A stretch of DNA of 64,000 nucleotides from Streptomyces sp. NBC_00557 (GTDB lineage Bacteria > Actinomycetota > Actinomycetes > Streptomycetales > Streptomycetaceae), in NCBI RefSeq assembly GCF_036345995.1, contig NZ_CP107796.1, forward strand, positions 1,984,001-2,048,000, read 5' to 3'. The translations under genes and the position numbers were made by a program. Of this stretch, positions 37,913 to 45,654 are shown one piece after another. The notes below the pieces were generated by a model. The model ran no database searches, had not been told where the DNA came from, and saw only the letters and a program-made list of their open reading frames with translations. Every line of letters starts with the position of its first letter. Position 1 is the stretch's first letter.

Positions 37913-39055
37913 GTGCGTTCCCTCGATGCCGCCAGGACCGTCTGCGAGCGGTTCCACCCCGGACTGCTCAAGGAGCTGGAGCGGCTCCCGTACGCCGAAC
38001 GGGAGCGGCCCGGCAGCCCGGTGATCGACCTGTTCCGCATCCACGGCGGGGTCGGCCTGCTCATACCCGAGTCCTACGGCGGCCACGGCGCCGCCCCGCT
38101 GGAGGCGCTGCGCGTCCAGCTGGCCCTCGGCGCGCTGTCCCCGTCCCTGGTCGCGGCCGTGTCCATGCACCACTTCACCGCCGCCATGCTGTACTCGCTC
38201 GCCGTCAAGGACGGCCGGCTCACCGCCGCGCAGACCGAGCTGCTGCACCGGATCGTGCCGGAGCAGCAGGTGATGGCCTCCGGCTGGGCCGAGGGCCGTA
38301 CCGCGCAGAACATCCTCAAGCCGGCCGTCACCGCGCGCCCGGTGGAGGGCGGGTTCCTGCTGTCCGGGGCGAAGAAGCCGTGCAGCCTGTCCCGCTCGAT
38401 GAGCCTGCTCACCGCGTCCATCGCCATCCACGGCGAGGACGGCGGCGAGCCGGAACTGGCGCTCGCGATCGTGCCCGCCCGCGCGCCCGGGCTGTCCGTG
38501 CACCCCTTCTGGGGCAACGACCTGCTGGCCGGCGCGGAGAGCGACGAGGTCCGGCTGGAGGACGTGTTCGTGCCGGCCGAGATGGTGGTGCGGGCCGGCG
38601 CCGACGACCCGACCCGCCTGGACGACCTGCAGTCGGCCGGTTTCGTCTGGTTCGAGATGCTGATCTCCGCCGGGTACGCCGGAGCCGCCGCCGCGCTGGT
38701 GGAGCAGGTGCTGGAGCGCAAGCGGGGCGGCGCGGAGGAACGCGCCGCGCTGGCCGTGGACATGGAGGCCGCGCTGGCCCTGCTGGAGGGCGTGGCCCGC
38801 GGCACGGGCGCCGAGCCCGGCGACGAGGAGTCGGTGGCGCGGGTGCTGGTCGCCCGGTACGCCGTGCAGAACGCGCTGCCGGCGATCGTGGGGCGGGCGC
38901 TGGAGCTGCTGGGCGGGCTGGAGTTCATCAGCAACACGGCTTCCGCGCAGGCCGCTGCCGCGACGCGTGCGCTGGCTTTTCATCCGCCGTCCCGGATCGC
39001 CGCGTCGGAGCCGTTGCTCGCGTATTTCGGCGGGGGGCCGTTGGTTCTGGCGTAG
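37913..39055 (+). CDS. Acyl-CoA-dehydrogenase-fold flavin monooxygenase, VlmH-like amine N-hydroxylase
   Basis: 380-aa protein of the acyl-CoA dehydrogenase fold without an obvious catalytic Glu of true dehydrogenases. In valanimycin biosynthesis VlmH, of the same fold, N-hydroxylates isobutylamine using reduced flavin supplied by a partner reductase; a flavin reductase gene lies four genes downstream here. I therefore read it as an alkylamine N-hydroxylase. Visible features: IPESYGGHGAAPLEAL at the N domain, VPEQQVMASGWAEGRTAQN before the beta domain, and LELLGGLEFISNT in the C-terminal helical domain. GTG start at 37913, with GGAGG 6 nt upstream. It belongs to the operon beginning at 36252. 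Confidence 0.78.
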   Translation: MRSLDAARTVCERFHPGLLKELERLPYAERERPGSPVIDLFRIHGGVGLLIPESYGGHGAAPLEALRVQLALGALSPSLVAAVSMHHFTAAMLYSLAVKDGRLTAAQTELLHRIVPEQQVMASGWAEGRTAQNILKPAVTARPVEGGFLLSGAKKPCSLSRSMSLLTASIAIHGEDGGEPELALAIVPARAPGLSVHPFWGNDLLAGAESDEVRLEDVFVPAEMVVRAGADDPTRLDDLQSAGFVWFEMLISAGYAGAAAALVEQVLERKRGGAEERAALAVDMEAALALLEGVARGTGAEPGDEESVARVLVARYAVQNALPAIVGRALELLGGLEFISNTASAQAAAATRALAFHPPSRIAASEPLLAYFGGGPLVLA

Positions 39056-39167
39056 AGCTCGGCCGGCAGAGCTCAGTGGGCGACTGCGGGTCCGTTGTGG
39101 TTGATCGCGCAGTTCCCCGCGCCCCTGCGGGGCGCTCCCCTACCCACCCTTTTGGAGTGAGCGACAC
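39056..39167. repeat. Intergenic segment with a common Streptomyces repeat and hairpin
   Basis: The gap contains GCGCAGTTCCCCGCGCCCCT, a string I recognise as widely dispersed between Streptomyces genes, ending in a GCGCCCC-TGC-GGGGCGC hairpin (39119-39135). The hairpin could attenuate the operon before the aminotransferase gene. No promoter motif of the cluster type is present. Confidence 0.5.
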
Positions 39168-40463
39168 GTGACCGTCATGCAGGAGTCTCCGGCGGCGACC
39201 ACCGCCGACACCGAGTCGGAAATCCTCAACCTCTACCGCGCCCACCTCAGCAAGGGCCGCGCCACGCTCGCCGAGCTGTTCGGCAGTCACATGGAGGTGG
39301 CGTCGGAGGGCGCCTGGCTCACCACCAGCGACGGCGAGCGCTTCCTGAACGCCGGCGGCTACGGCGTGTTCATCATGGGCGCCCGGCATCCGATCGTCAT
39401 GGAGGAGGTGGAGCGCCAGCTGCGCACCCACCCCACCGCCACCCGCATCCTGCTGGAGCCGACGGTGGCCCGCGCCGCCGAGGCGCTGGTGTCGGTGCTG
39501 CCGCCCGGCCTGGACCGGGTGCACTTCGCGCTGTCCGGCGCGGAGGCCGTGGAGACGGGGCTGAAGCTGGCCCGCGCGGGCGGCCGCAAGCGGACCGTGT
39601 CGATGCGCGGCGGCTACCACGGCAAGACGCTCGGCGCCCTGTCGGCGACCGCGAAGGACGTCTACCAGGCGCCGTTCCGCCCGCTCGTCCCCGACTTCCA
39701 GCACCTGCCGTTCGGCGACGCCGACGCCCTGGAGGCCGAGCTGAGGGCCCACCCCGGCGAGGTGTGCGTGATCCTGGAGCCGGTGCAGGGCGAGGGCGGG
39801 GTGATCGTCCCGCCCAAGGGCTACCTCAAGCGGGTCGAGGAGCTGGTCCGCGAGTACGACGGCTTCCTGATCCTCGACGAGGTGCAGTCCGGGTTCGGGC
39901 GGCTCGGCGAGTGGTGGGGCGCCGACATCGAGGGCGTCGTCCCGGACGTCCTGCTCACCGGGAAGGCGCTCGGCGGCGGGGTGATGCCGGTGTCGGCGGC
40001 CGTCGCCACCCGCAAGGCGTTCCGCCCCTTCGACAAGGACCCCTACGTCCACACCGCCACCTTCTCCGGGCAGCCGGTGCTGATGGCCGCGGTGCAGGGC
40101 GCGATCCGGGCCGTCAAGGAGGAGCGCCTGGTCACCCGGGCCATGGACCTCGGCGCCCGGCTGCTGCCGCGGATCGCGGAGGTCGCCCGGCGCAACATCC
40201 CCGAGCTGGTGGTGGACGTGCGCGGCCGGGGTCTGCTCATCGGTGTGGAGCTGGTCGAGGCGGGCCTCGCCGGCGAGCTGCTGATCGAGCTGTTCAACCA
40301 CGGCGTGGTCGCCAACCACTCCATGAACGGCAGCTCGGTGGTGCGGTTCACCCCGCCCGCCGTGCTGGACGACACCGACGTCGACTTCCTCGTCAACTCC
40401 TTCGACCTGGCCACCCGCGACCTGATCAAGGGCGCGGCCACAATGCCGGAAGGCGGTAACTGA
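39168..40463 (+). CDS. Class III PLP aminotransferase
   Basis: 431-aa class III (omega) aminotransferase. The PLP Lys is in LLTGKALGGG (Lys about 266); the cofactor-ring Asp is in LILDEVQSGFGR; GAEAVETGLKLAR and RGGYHGKTLGAL are family stretches. Such enzymes convert terminal aldehydes to primary amines. In this operon it would take the aldehyde from the upstream enzyme and give the alkylamine that is N-hydroxylated next, replacing the valine decarboxylase step of valanimycin. GTG at 39168 follows TTGGAG. Confidence 0.9.
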   Translation: MTVMQESPAATTADTESEILNLYRAHLSKGRATLAELFGSHMEVASEGAWLTTSDGERFLNAGGYGVFIMGARHPIVMEEVERQLRTHPTATRILLEPTVARAAEALVSVLPPGLDRVHFALSGAEAVETGLKLARAGGRKRTVSMRGGYHGKTLGALSATAKDVYQAPFRPLVPDFQHLPFGDADALEAELRAHPGEVCVILEPVQGEGGVIVPPKGYLKRVEELVREYDGFLILDEVQSGFGRLGEWWGADIEGVVPDVLLTGKALGGGVMPVSAAVATRKAFRPFDKDPYVHTATFSGQPVLMAAVQGAIRAVKEERLVTRAMDLGARLLPRIAEVARRNIPELVVDVRGRGLLIGVELVEAGLAGELLIELFNHGVVANHSMNGSSVVRFTPPAVLDDTDVDFLVNSFDLATRDLIKGAATMPEGGN

Positions 40464-40465
40464 TC

Positions 40466-40948
40466 GTGCGGCACGTCGAACTCGATGCCCTGATACCCGC
40501 GGAGCAGGCCGAGACGGTCCTGCACGCCGTACGGCGCTGGGAGCGGTACCCCGACCTCGCGCCCCACGTCAACGCGACCACCGTGCACGCCTCCTACCCC
40601 GACCCGAAGGCCTCCTCCAGCTGGGAGCTGCACTTCCGCAGCGGCCTGCTGCGCTGGACCGAGGACGACACGGTCGTGCCGGAGGAGGGCGCGATCCGCT
40701 TCGAGCAGTCCGACGGGGACTTCGACTCCTTCTCCGGGACCTGGTCCGTCCGGCAGTCCGGGGCGGACGTCGCGGTCCGCTTCGACGCCGACTTCGACTT
40801 CGGCATCCCGAGCCTCGAGGGCATCCTCGACCCGATCGCCGAGCGGGTCATCAAGGAGACCGTCGCCTGGGCGCTGACCGGCCTGTTCCCGGCCGTGCGC
40901 ATCCAGGGCGGCATCGAACTGACCACGCCCGCAGCGGTCGGCGCCTAG
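40466..40948 (+). CDS. SRPBCC (START/cyclase-like) protein
   Basis: 160-aa SRPBCC-fold protein resembling polyketide cyclase/aromatase family members: a hydrophobic-ligand cavity protein with WERYPDLAPHVNATTVHAS near the start and an amphipathic C-terminal helix. GTG start 3 nt after the aminotransferase stop, with AAGGCGG upstream. Its specific reaction is not readable; binding or isomerising the alkyl-hydroxylamine or azoxy chain is a guess. Confidence 0.72.
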   Translation: MRHVELDALIPAEQAETVLHAVRRWERYPDLAPHVNATTVHASYPDPKASSSWELHFRSGLLRWTEDDTVVPEEGAIRFEQSDGDFDSFSGTWSVRQSGADVAVRFDADFDFGIPSLEGILDPIAERVIKETVAWALTGLFPAVRIQGGIELTTPAAVGA

Positions 40949-40968
40949 GACCCGGGCGAGGAGCTGAC

Positions 40969-41499
40969 ATGGACCAGGCGAACCCCTTCGAGACCCCGCG
41001 CACCTACTCGCTGCACCGCGCCGAGTACCTGGTGGGCCTCGCCGTCACCACCGGCCTGATCGCCTACCACTTCGGCGACATCCGCTGGCTGCCGGCGCTC
41101 GGGCTGTTCCTCTACATCGACCTGATCGGCTACATCCCCGGCGCGATCGCGTTCCGCAGGAGCGGCGGCCGGCCGATCCACAAGGCGTACTACGTCCTCT
41201 ACAACGTCATGCACAGCCTGATCACGCAGGGCGCGGTCGCCGCGCTGTGGTGCTGGCTGGTGAAGCCGGAGTGGGCGCTGCTGGTGCTGCCGTTCCACCT
41301 GTTCGGCGACCGCGGCCTGTTCGGCAACTTCATGAAGTCCTTCGCGCTGCCCTTCGAACCGGTGCGCCAGGAGGGCTACCTGAGGCTCCTGGACGACCTG
41401 GGCCTGCCCCACCCCAAGCCGGTCGGGCACGCCATGGACCCGGTGCCGGTCGGGCACGTGCCCGCCCGCGCCGTACGCGAGACGGAGGCCGTGCGATGA
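40969..41499 (+). CDS. Small membrane protein rich in His/Asp, candidate hydrazine synthase (VlmO-like)
   Basis: 176-aa protein with about four membrane helices (about 20-35, 43-62, 74-97, 101-112) and a soluble C-terminal tail of about 55 residues. Conserved-looking metal-ligand candidates sit at helix ends: His34, Asp37, Asp51, His71, His82, His110, Asp114. From established work on valanimycin, N-N formation needs a membrane-bound metal-dependent hydrazine synthase (VlmO, name from memory) acting before a diiron azoxy synthase; this gene lies two genes before the diiron candidate in the same operon. The assignment rests on topology, ligands and context, not on a recognised domain. Confidence 0.55.
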   Translation: MDQANPFETPRTYSLHRAEYLVGLAVTTGLIAYHFGDIRWLPALGLFLYIDLIGYIPGAIAFRRSGGRPIHKAYYVLYNVMHSLITQGAVAALWCWLVKPEWALLVLPFHLFGDRGLFGNFMKSFALPFEPVRQEGYLRLLDDLGLPHPKPVGHAMDPVPVGHVPARAVRETEAVR

Positions 41500-42041
41500 C
41501 CACCGCCACGGATGTACGGCGCCCGGTCCGGCAGGACCCGGCCGAGCGCCGGCGCGCCCTGTACCACCTGGCCTCCCCGGTGTCGGTGCTGACCACCGGC
41601 CCCGAGGAGCGGATGCACGGCACGACGGCCAGCACGGTCACCCTCGTCTCGCGCGAGCCGCTGCTGGTCGGGGTCGTGCTGCGGGCGGGCTCGTCCTTCG
41701 CCCGGCTGGCGGCCGCCGAGGGCCGGTTCGCGATCAACGTGCTCGGCGGCGAACAGGCCGACGTGGCACGCCGGTTCGCGGACAGCTCCCGGCCCGACGG
41801 CGACGCGGCCTTCACGGGCCTGGCCTGGACGGCGGACCGGTACGCGCACGCCCCGCTGATCGCGGGCGCGCTCGCCCACTACGTCTGCCGCTTCCACTCC
41901 GCGCACGCGGCGGGCGACAGCGAGCTGCTGCTCGGCCACGTCGTGCGGGCCACGGCGGACGACGGGCCGCCGCTGCTCTCTTACGCCGGCGGGCTGTACG
42001 CCGGCTCCCTGCGTCCGGCGAAGGAGGCCGCCGCGTCATGA
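41496..42041 (+). CDS. Flavin reductase (VlmR-like)
   Basis: 181-aa flavin-reductase-like split-barrel protein with HGTTASTVTLVSREPLLVGV and FAINVLGGEQADVARRFA. It would use NAD(P)H to supply free reduced flavin to the VlmH-like monooxygenase in the same operon, as VlmR does in valanimycin. The ATG overlaps the previous stop as ATGA, and its own stop overlaps the next start, so the block is translationally coupled. Confidence 0.88.
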   Translation: MTTATDVRRPVRQDPAERRRALYHLASPVSVLTTGPEERMHGTTASTVTLVSREPLLVGVVLRAGSSFARLAAAEGRFAINVLGGEQADVARRFADSSRPDGDAAFTGLAWTADRYAHAPLIAGALAHYVCRFHSAHAAGDSELLLGHVVRATADDGPPLLSYAGGLYAGSLRPAKEAAAS

Positions 42042-43018
42042 CCGCATCTGTGGCACCGGAGGCGGACTGGGAGAAGGCGCCCGGTCTGCTGGACGGTGCG
42101 AAGGAACTCACCCTCGGCCCCGAGCAGTGCGACCTCGCCTACTGGATCACCGCGGTCGCCCAGGGCACCCTGCGCGACCGCGGGGCGACCGGCCACCACG
42201 AGAACGCGCTCACCCCGGACTTCCTGAAGGCGCCGGGCCCGCTGCGCGAGGCCCTGGTGCTGGAGTTCGGCTTCCGGGCGCTGGCGGAGGAGCTGGCCAC
42301 CCGGCTGCTCGGCCACTACGTCTCGATCGCGCCCGGCATCCCGCAGATGGAGTTCTACGCCACCCAGCTGCTCGACGAGGCCCGGCACGCCCGGGTGTTC
42401 CGGCAGCACCTGGTGGACCTGGGCATCCCGCAGCACACGCTGCTGAAGGACATCGAAGAAATGGCCCGGGACTACCGCAAGCGGGTCCTGGACCCGGTGG
42501 TGGACTTCACCCTGGACATCGTCCGCGACCAGGCCGACTTCCCCGGCGGCGTCGCCGTGTTCGCCATCGTCATCGAGGGCGTGCTCGCCCCGGCCGCCGA
42601 GCTGAGCGAGCGCAAGTGGACCCCGCTGTCCCCCGCGACCGGCGAGATCTCGCGCGGCACCGCCATCGACGAGATCCGGCACCTCACGGTGGCCAGCACC
42701 ATCCTGCGCGACCACGTCGTCGAGCACCCGGAGTACAGGCCGAGGCTGCTCGAGATCCTGCGCGCCGGGGTGAAGCTGTGGGACGAGATCCCGGACCGGG
42801 AGTTCGTCATCCACCGCGAGGAGCTGTTCCAGGAGGGCATGGGCCGGCACGCGGACCTCATCGGCGACTACGAGATCTGGCCCGGCGTGCGCCTCCTCGA
42901 CACCACCGCCGAGCAGCGCTACGACATGGCCGAACGCTGGACCGACGAGATGGCCGAGGTGCGCATGGCGTACATGGGCCTGCCCGTGGAGGTCCTCTCC
43001 TCCCAGGCGGGCGCATGA
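42038..43018 (+). CDS. Ferritin-like diiron oxygenase, candidate azoxy synthase (VlmB-like)
   Basis: 326-aa helical protein with the ligand pattern of a diiron four-helix bundle: Glu in LVLEFGFRALAEE (about 76-85), ExxH in LDEARHARVF (Glu114, His117), Glu180 in IVIEGVLAP and ExxH in IDEIRHLTV (Glu212, His215). In bacterial azoxy pathways a nonheme diiron enzyme (VlmB in valanimycin, name from memory) oxidises the hydrazine through azo to azoxy. Context here, with N-hydroxylase, flavin reductase, SerRS and seryl transferase genes, fits that role. An AurF-like amine oxygenase acting on nitrogen is the alternative. Confidence 0.78.
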   Translation: MTASVAPEADWEKAPGLLDGAKELTLGPEQCDLAYWITAVAQGTLRDRGATGHHENALTPDFLKAPGPLREALVLEFGFRALAEELATRLLGHYVSIAPGIPQMEFYATQLLDEARHARVFRQHLVDLGIPQHTLLKDIEEMARDYRKRVLDPVVDFTLDIVRDQADFPGGVAVFAIVIEGVLAPAAELSERKWTPLSPATGEISRGTAIDEIRHLTVASTILRDHVVEHPEYRPRLLEILRAGVKLWDEIPDREFVIHREELFQEGMGRHADLIGDYEIWPGVRLLDTTAEQRYDMAERWTDEMAEVRMAYMGLPVEVLSSQAGA

Positions 43019-44022
43019 GCGCCGGGCGGGCCGCGGTGATCGCCGGCATCGGGTCGTACGTCCCGCCCAACCGGGTGACCAACGACGACCTGGCGGCCCG
43101 GCTGGACACCTCGGACGCCTGGATCCGCTCCCGCACCGGCATCGCCGAGCGCTGCTTCGTCTCCCCGGGCACGTCCACCGGCGACCTGGCGGTGGAGGCG
43201 GGCCTGCGGGCGCTGAAGTCGGCGGGCGACGAGCGGGTCGGGGCGGTGGTGCTGGCCACCACCACCCCGGACCAGCCCTGCCCGGCGACCGCACCGCAGG
43301 TGGCGGCGCGGCTGGGGCTCGGGCAGGTGCCCGCCTTCGACGTGGCGGCCGTCTGCTCCGGGTTCCTGTACGGCCTGGCGTCCGCCGCCGGGCTGATCGC
43401 GGCCGGGGTGGCCGACAGCGTGCTGCTGGTCGCCGCGGACGCCTTCACCACGATCATCAACCCGGCCGACCGCACCACCGCGGTGATCTTCGCGGACGGC
43501 GCGGGCGCGGTCGTCCTGCGGGCCGGCTCGCCCGCCGAACCGGGGGCGATCGGGCCGCTGGTGCTCGGCAGCGACGGCGAGCTGAGCCATCTGATCGAGG
43601 TGCCCGCGGGCGGCTCCCGGCAGCGGTCCACCGGCCGCCCGGCCGCGCCCGAGGACCACTTCTTCCAGATGCTCGGCCGGGACACCTACCGGCACGCGGT
43701 GGAGCGCATGACCGCCGCGTCCACCGAGGCCGCCGAGCGGGCCGGCTGGCGCCTGGCCGACGTCGACCGGTTCGTGGCCCACCAGGCCAACGCCCGGATC
43801 CTGGAGGCCGTCTCCGACCGGCTCGGCATCCCCGGCGAGCGGCGGCTGAGCAACATCGAGCGGGTCGGCAACACCGGCGCCGCCTCGATCCCGCTCCTGC
43901 TCGCCGAGGCCACCGCCGAGGGGCGGCTCGCCACGGGCCACCGGGTCCTGCTCACCGCGTTCGGCGGCGGACTGTCGTGGGGCGCGGCGACGGTCCTCTG
44001 GCCCCGGCTGCAGACCTTCTGA
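43015..44022 (+). CDS. FabH-like ketoacyl synthase III
   Basis: 335-aa KAS III fold with the full Cys-His-Asn triad: Cys114 (AAVCSGF), His256 (VAHQANAR) and Asn286 (GNTGAAS). It would prime chain synthesis by condensing an acyl-CoA with malonyl-ACP. Being in the azoxy operon, overlapping the diiron gene by 4 nt and followed by its own ACP and FabF-like gene, it is probably pathway-specific and may set the chain starter. Alternative: an acyltransferase or ester-forming KAS III variant. Confidence 0.88.
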   Translation: MSAGRAAVIAGIGSYVPPNRVTNDDLAARLDTSDAWIRSRTGIAERCFVSPGTSTGDLAVEAGLRALKSAGDERVGAVVLATTTPDQPCPATAPQVAARLGLGQVPAFDVAAVCSGFLYGLASAAGLIAAGVADSVLLVAADAFTTIINPADRTTAVIFADGAGAVVLRAGSPAEPGAIGPLVLGSDGELSHLIEVPAGGSRQRSTGRPAAPEDHFFQMLGRDTYRHAVERMTAASTEAAERAGWRLADVDRFVAHQANARILEAVSDRLGIPGERRLSNIERVGNTGAASIPLLLAEATAEGRLATGHRVLLTAFGGGLSWGAATVLWPRLQTF

Positions 44023-44034
44023 CGCGCAGACACC

Positions 44035-44082
44035 CTGACGCAACGTCAGTAACTCGTATTCAGCGGTACGCGCGGCGCGTAC
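44035..44082 (+). promoter_or_regulatory. Two inverted repeats between the FabH-like and ACP genes
   Basis: CTGACG-CAA-CGTCAG (44035-44049) and GTACGCGC-G-GCGCGTAC (44066-44082) lie in the 79-bp gap. The first contains the cluster hexamer as a palindrome rather than an 11-bp direct repeat, so I do not call it a standard SARP promoter; the second is a possible hairpin that tunes ACP expression. Confidence 0.4.
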
Positions 44083-44101
44083 ACCTTCGAAAGGAACCGT
44101 C

Positions 44102-44332
44102 ATGCTGGAGCAGCTCAAGGAAATCCTGTCCAACAAGCTCAAGGTGTCGCCCGAGGCCATCACCCCGGAGGCCACCCGGGAGGACATCGAGCTGGACTCG
44201 CTGGCCGTGGTGGAGCTGTCGCTGCTGCTGAAGTCCGAGCTGGACCTGGACATCAGTGACGACGACCTCCTGGAGGCCGAGACCGTGGCCGACATGGTCC
44301 GGCTCATGGAGGAGCGGAGCGCGACGGTCTGA
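44102..44332 (+). CDS. Discrete acyl carrier protein
   Basis: 76-aa ACP of fatty-acid type with the phosphopantetheine Ser in ELDSLAVVEL, acidic helix II and a standard length. It follows an AAAGGAA ribosome site and shares TGATG with the next gene, so ACP and FabF-like KS are co-translated. Likely carrier for the dedicated acyl chain. Confidence 0.92.
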   Translation: MLEQLKEILSNKLKVSPEAITPEATREDIELDSLAVVELSLLLKSELDLDISDDDLLEAETVADMVRLMEERSATV

Positions 44333-45552
44333 TGGCCGGCATGGACATAGCCGTCACCGGGCTCGGCCTGGTCACCCCGGGCGGTATCGGGGTCGGGCCG
44401 AGCTGGACGGCGGTCTGCGACGGCAGGCCGGCCGCCGCCCTCGATCCGGTACTGGCGGACAACCCCGTACAGATCTCCTGCCGGGTGCCCGGCTTCGATC
44501 CCGAGACCCTGCTCAGCGCACGGCGCGCCCACCGGCTCGACCGGTTCGTGCAGTTCGCGCTGGTCGCCGCGCACGAGGCGGTGGCCGACGCGGGCCTGGA
44601 CCCGCAGACCTGGGACGGCGCGCGGGTGGGCGTGGTGCTGGGCTGCGCCGACGGCGGTCCGGGCACGGTCGAGGAGCAGCACCATGTGCTCCGCGAACAG
44701 GGCGCCGACCGGGTGTCGCCGCTGCTGCTGCCCATGCAGCTGCCGAACATGCTGGCCGGCCAGACGGCCATCGAGTTCGGGGCGACCGGGCCCAACCTGG
44801 TGGTGGCCACCGCGTGCGCCTCGGGCGCGACCGCCATCGGCACGGCCCGGGACCTGCTGGCGCTCGGCCGCTGCGACATCGTCCTCGCCGGCGGCAGCGA
44901 GGCCATGATCACCCCGCTGGTGATGGCCGGGTTCGCCCAGATGGGCGCGCTGTCGAGGCGGCACGACGACCCGGCGTCCGCGTCCCGGCCGTTCGACGCC
45001 GACCGGGACGGGTTCGTCGCCGGGGAGGGCGCCGGGATCCTCGTGATGGAACGGGTGGCGGACGCTCGGGCGCGGGGCGCCCATGTGCACGGCCGGATCA
45101 TCGGCTACGGCGCGACGGCCGACGCCCATCACATGACGTCCCCGCACCCGGACGGCGCGGGCATCGAGGCGGCCGTGCGGGCGGCCCTCGCCGACGCGGG
45201 CGCCGACCCGGACGACGTGCAGCACGTGAACGCCCACGGCACGTCGACACCGCTCAACGACCTGTCCGAGGCCCGCATGATCCAGCGGACCCTGCGCGGG
45301 GATCCGCTGGTCACGTCCACGAAGGGAGTCACCGGGCATCTGCTGGGCGCGGCGGGGGCGGTCGAGGCCGCGTTCGCCGTGCTGAGTGTGGAACACGAAA
45401 TGGTCCCGCCGGTCGCCAACCTGGTCCTGCCCGACCCGCGGATCGAGGTGAAGCTGGCGCAGACCCTGACCGAGATGCCGATCGATCTGGCGCTGAGCAA
45501 CTCGCTGGGATTCGGGGGCCAGAACACCGCACTGGCGATTGCACCCGCGTAA
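44332..45552 (+). CDS. FabF-like ketoacyl synthase II
   Basis: 406-aa KAS II with the active Cys162 in ATACASGA, His in VNAHGTSTP and His in KGVTGHLLGAAGA, hence a working elongating synthase and not a chain-length-factor partner. Together with the FabH-like KS, ACP and a FabI-like reductase elsewhere in the cluster it forms a mini fatty-acid synthase; KR and DH activities would have to come from primary metabolism. The ATG overlaps the ACP stop (TGATG); ATG at 44341 is an alternative. Confidence 0.9.
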   Translation: MAGMDIAVTGLGLVTPGGIGVGPSWTAVCDGRPAAALDPVLADNPVQISCRVPGFDPETLLSARRAHRLDRFVQFALVAAHEAVADAGLDPQTWDGARVGVVLGCADGGPGTVEEQHHVLREQGADRVSPLLLPMQLPNMLAGQTAIEFGATGPNLVVATACASGATAIGTARDLLALGRCDIVLAGGSEAMITPLVMAGFAQMGALSRRHDDPASASRPFDADRDGFVAGEGAGILVMERVADARARGAHVHGRIIGYGATADAHHMTSPHPDGAGIEAAVRAALADAGADPDDVQHVNAHGTSTPLNDLSEARMIQRTLRGDPLVTSTKGVTGHLLGAAGAVEAAFAVLSVEHEMVPPVANLVLPDPRIEVKLAQTLTEMPIDLALSNSLGFGGQNTALAIAPA

Positions 45553-45654
45553 GCGTCACCGCCCCGCGTCCCCGTGGGGCGCTCCAGCAGCCGTCCGTGG
45601 AAAACCCCTGCGGGCGGCTGTTCCCCGTCCTCCTCCCCCTGCTCTGGAGTCCCC

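Noticed and set aside
37913..39055. Ordinary acyl-CoA dehydrogenase in beta-oxidation.
   Set aside because: The C-terminal catalytic Glu motif seen in the enzyme at 58.5 kb is missing, and the gene sits with a flavin reductase, aminotransferase and diiron gene, matching the N-hydroxylase pattern.
44035..44049. CTGACG-CAA-CGTCAG before the ACP gene as a tenth SARP-type promoter.
   Set aside because: It is an inverted, not direct, repeat; a second CTGACG is 16 bp away and no hexamer lies at the 10-bp distance seen in the nine accepted sites.
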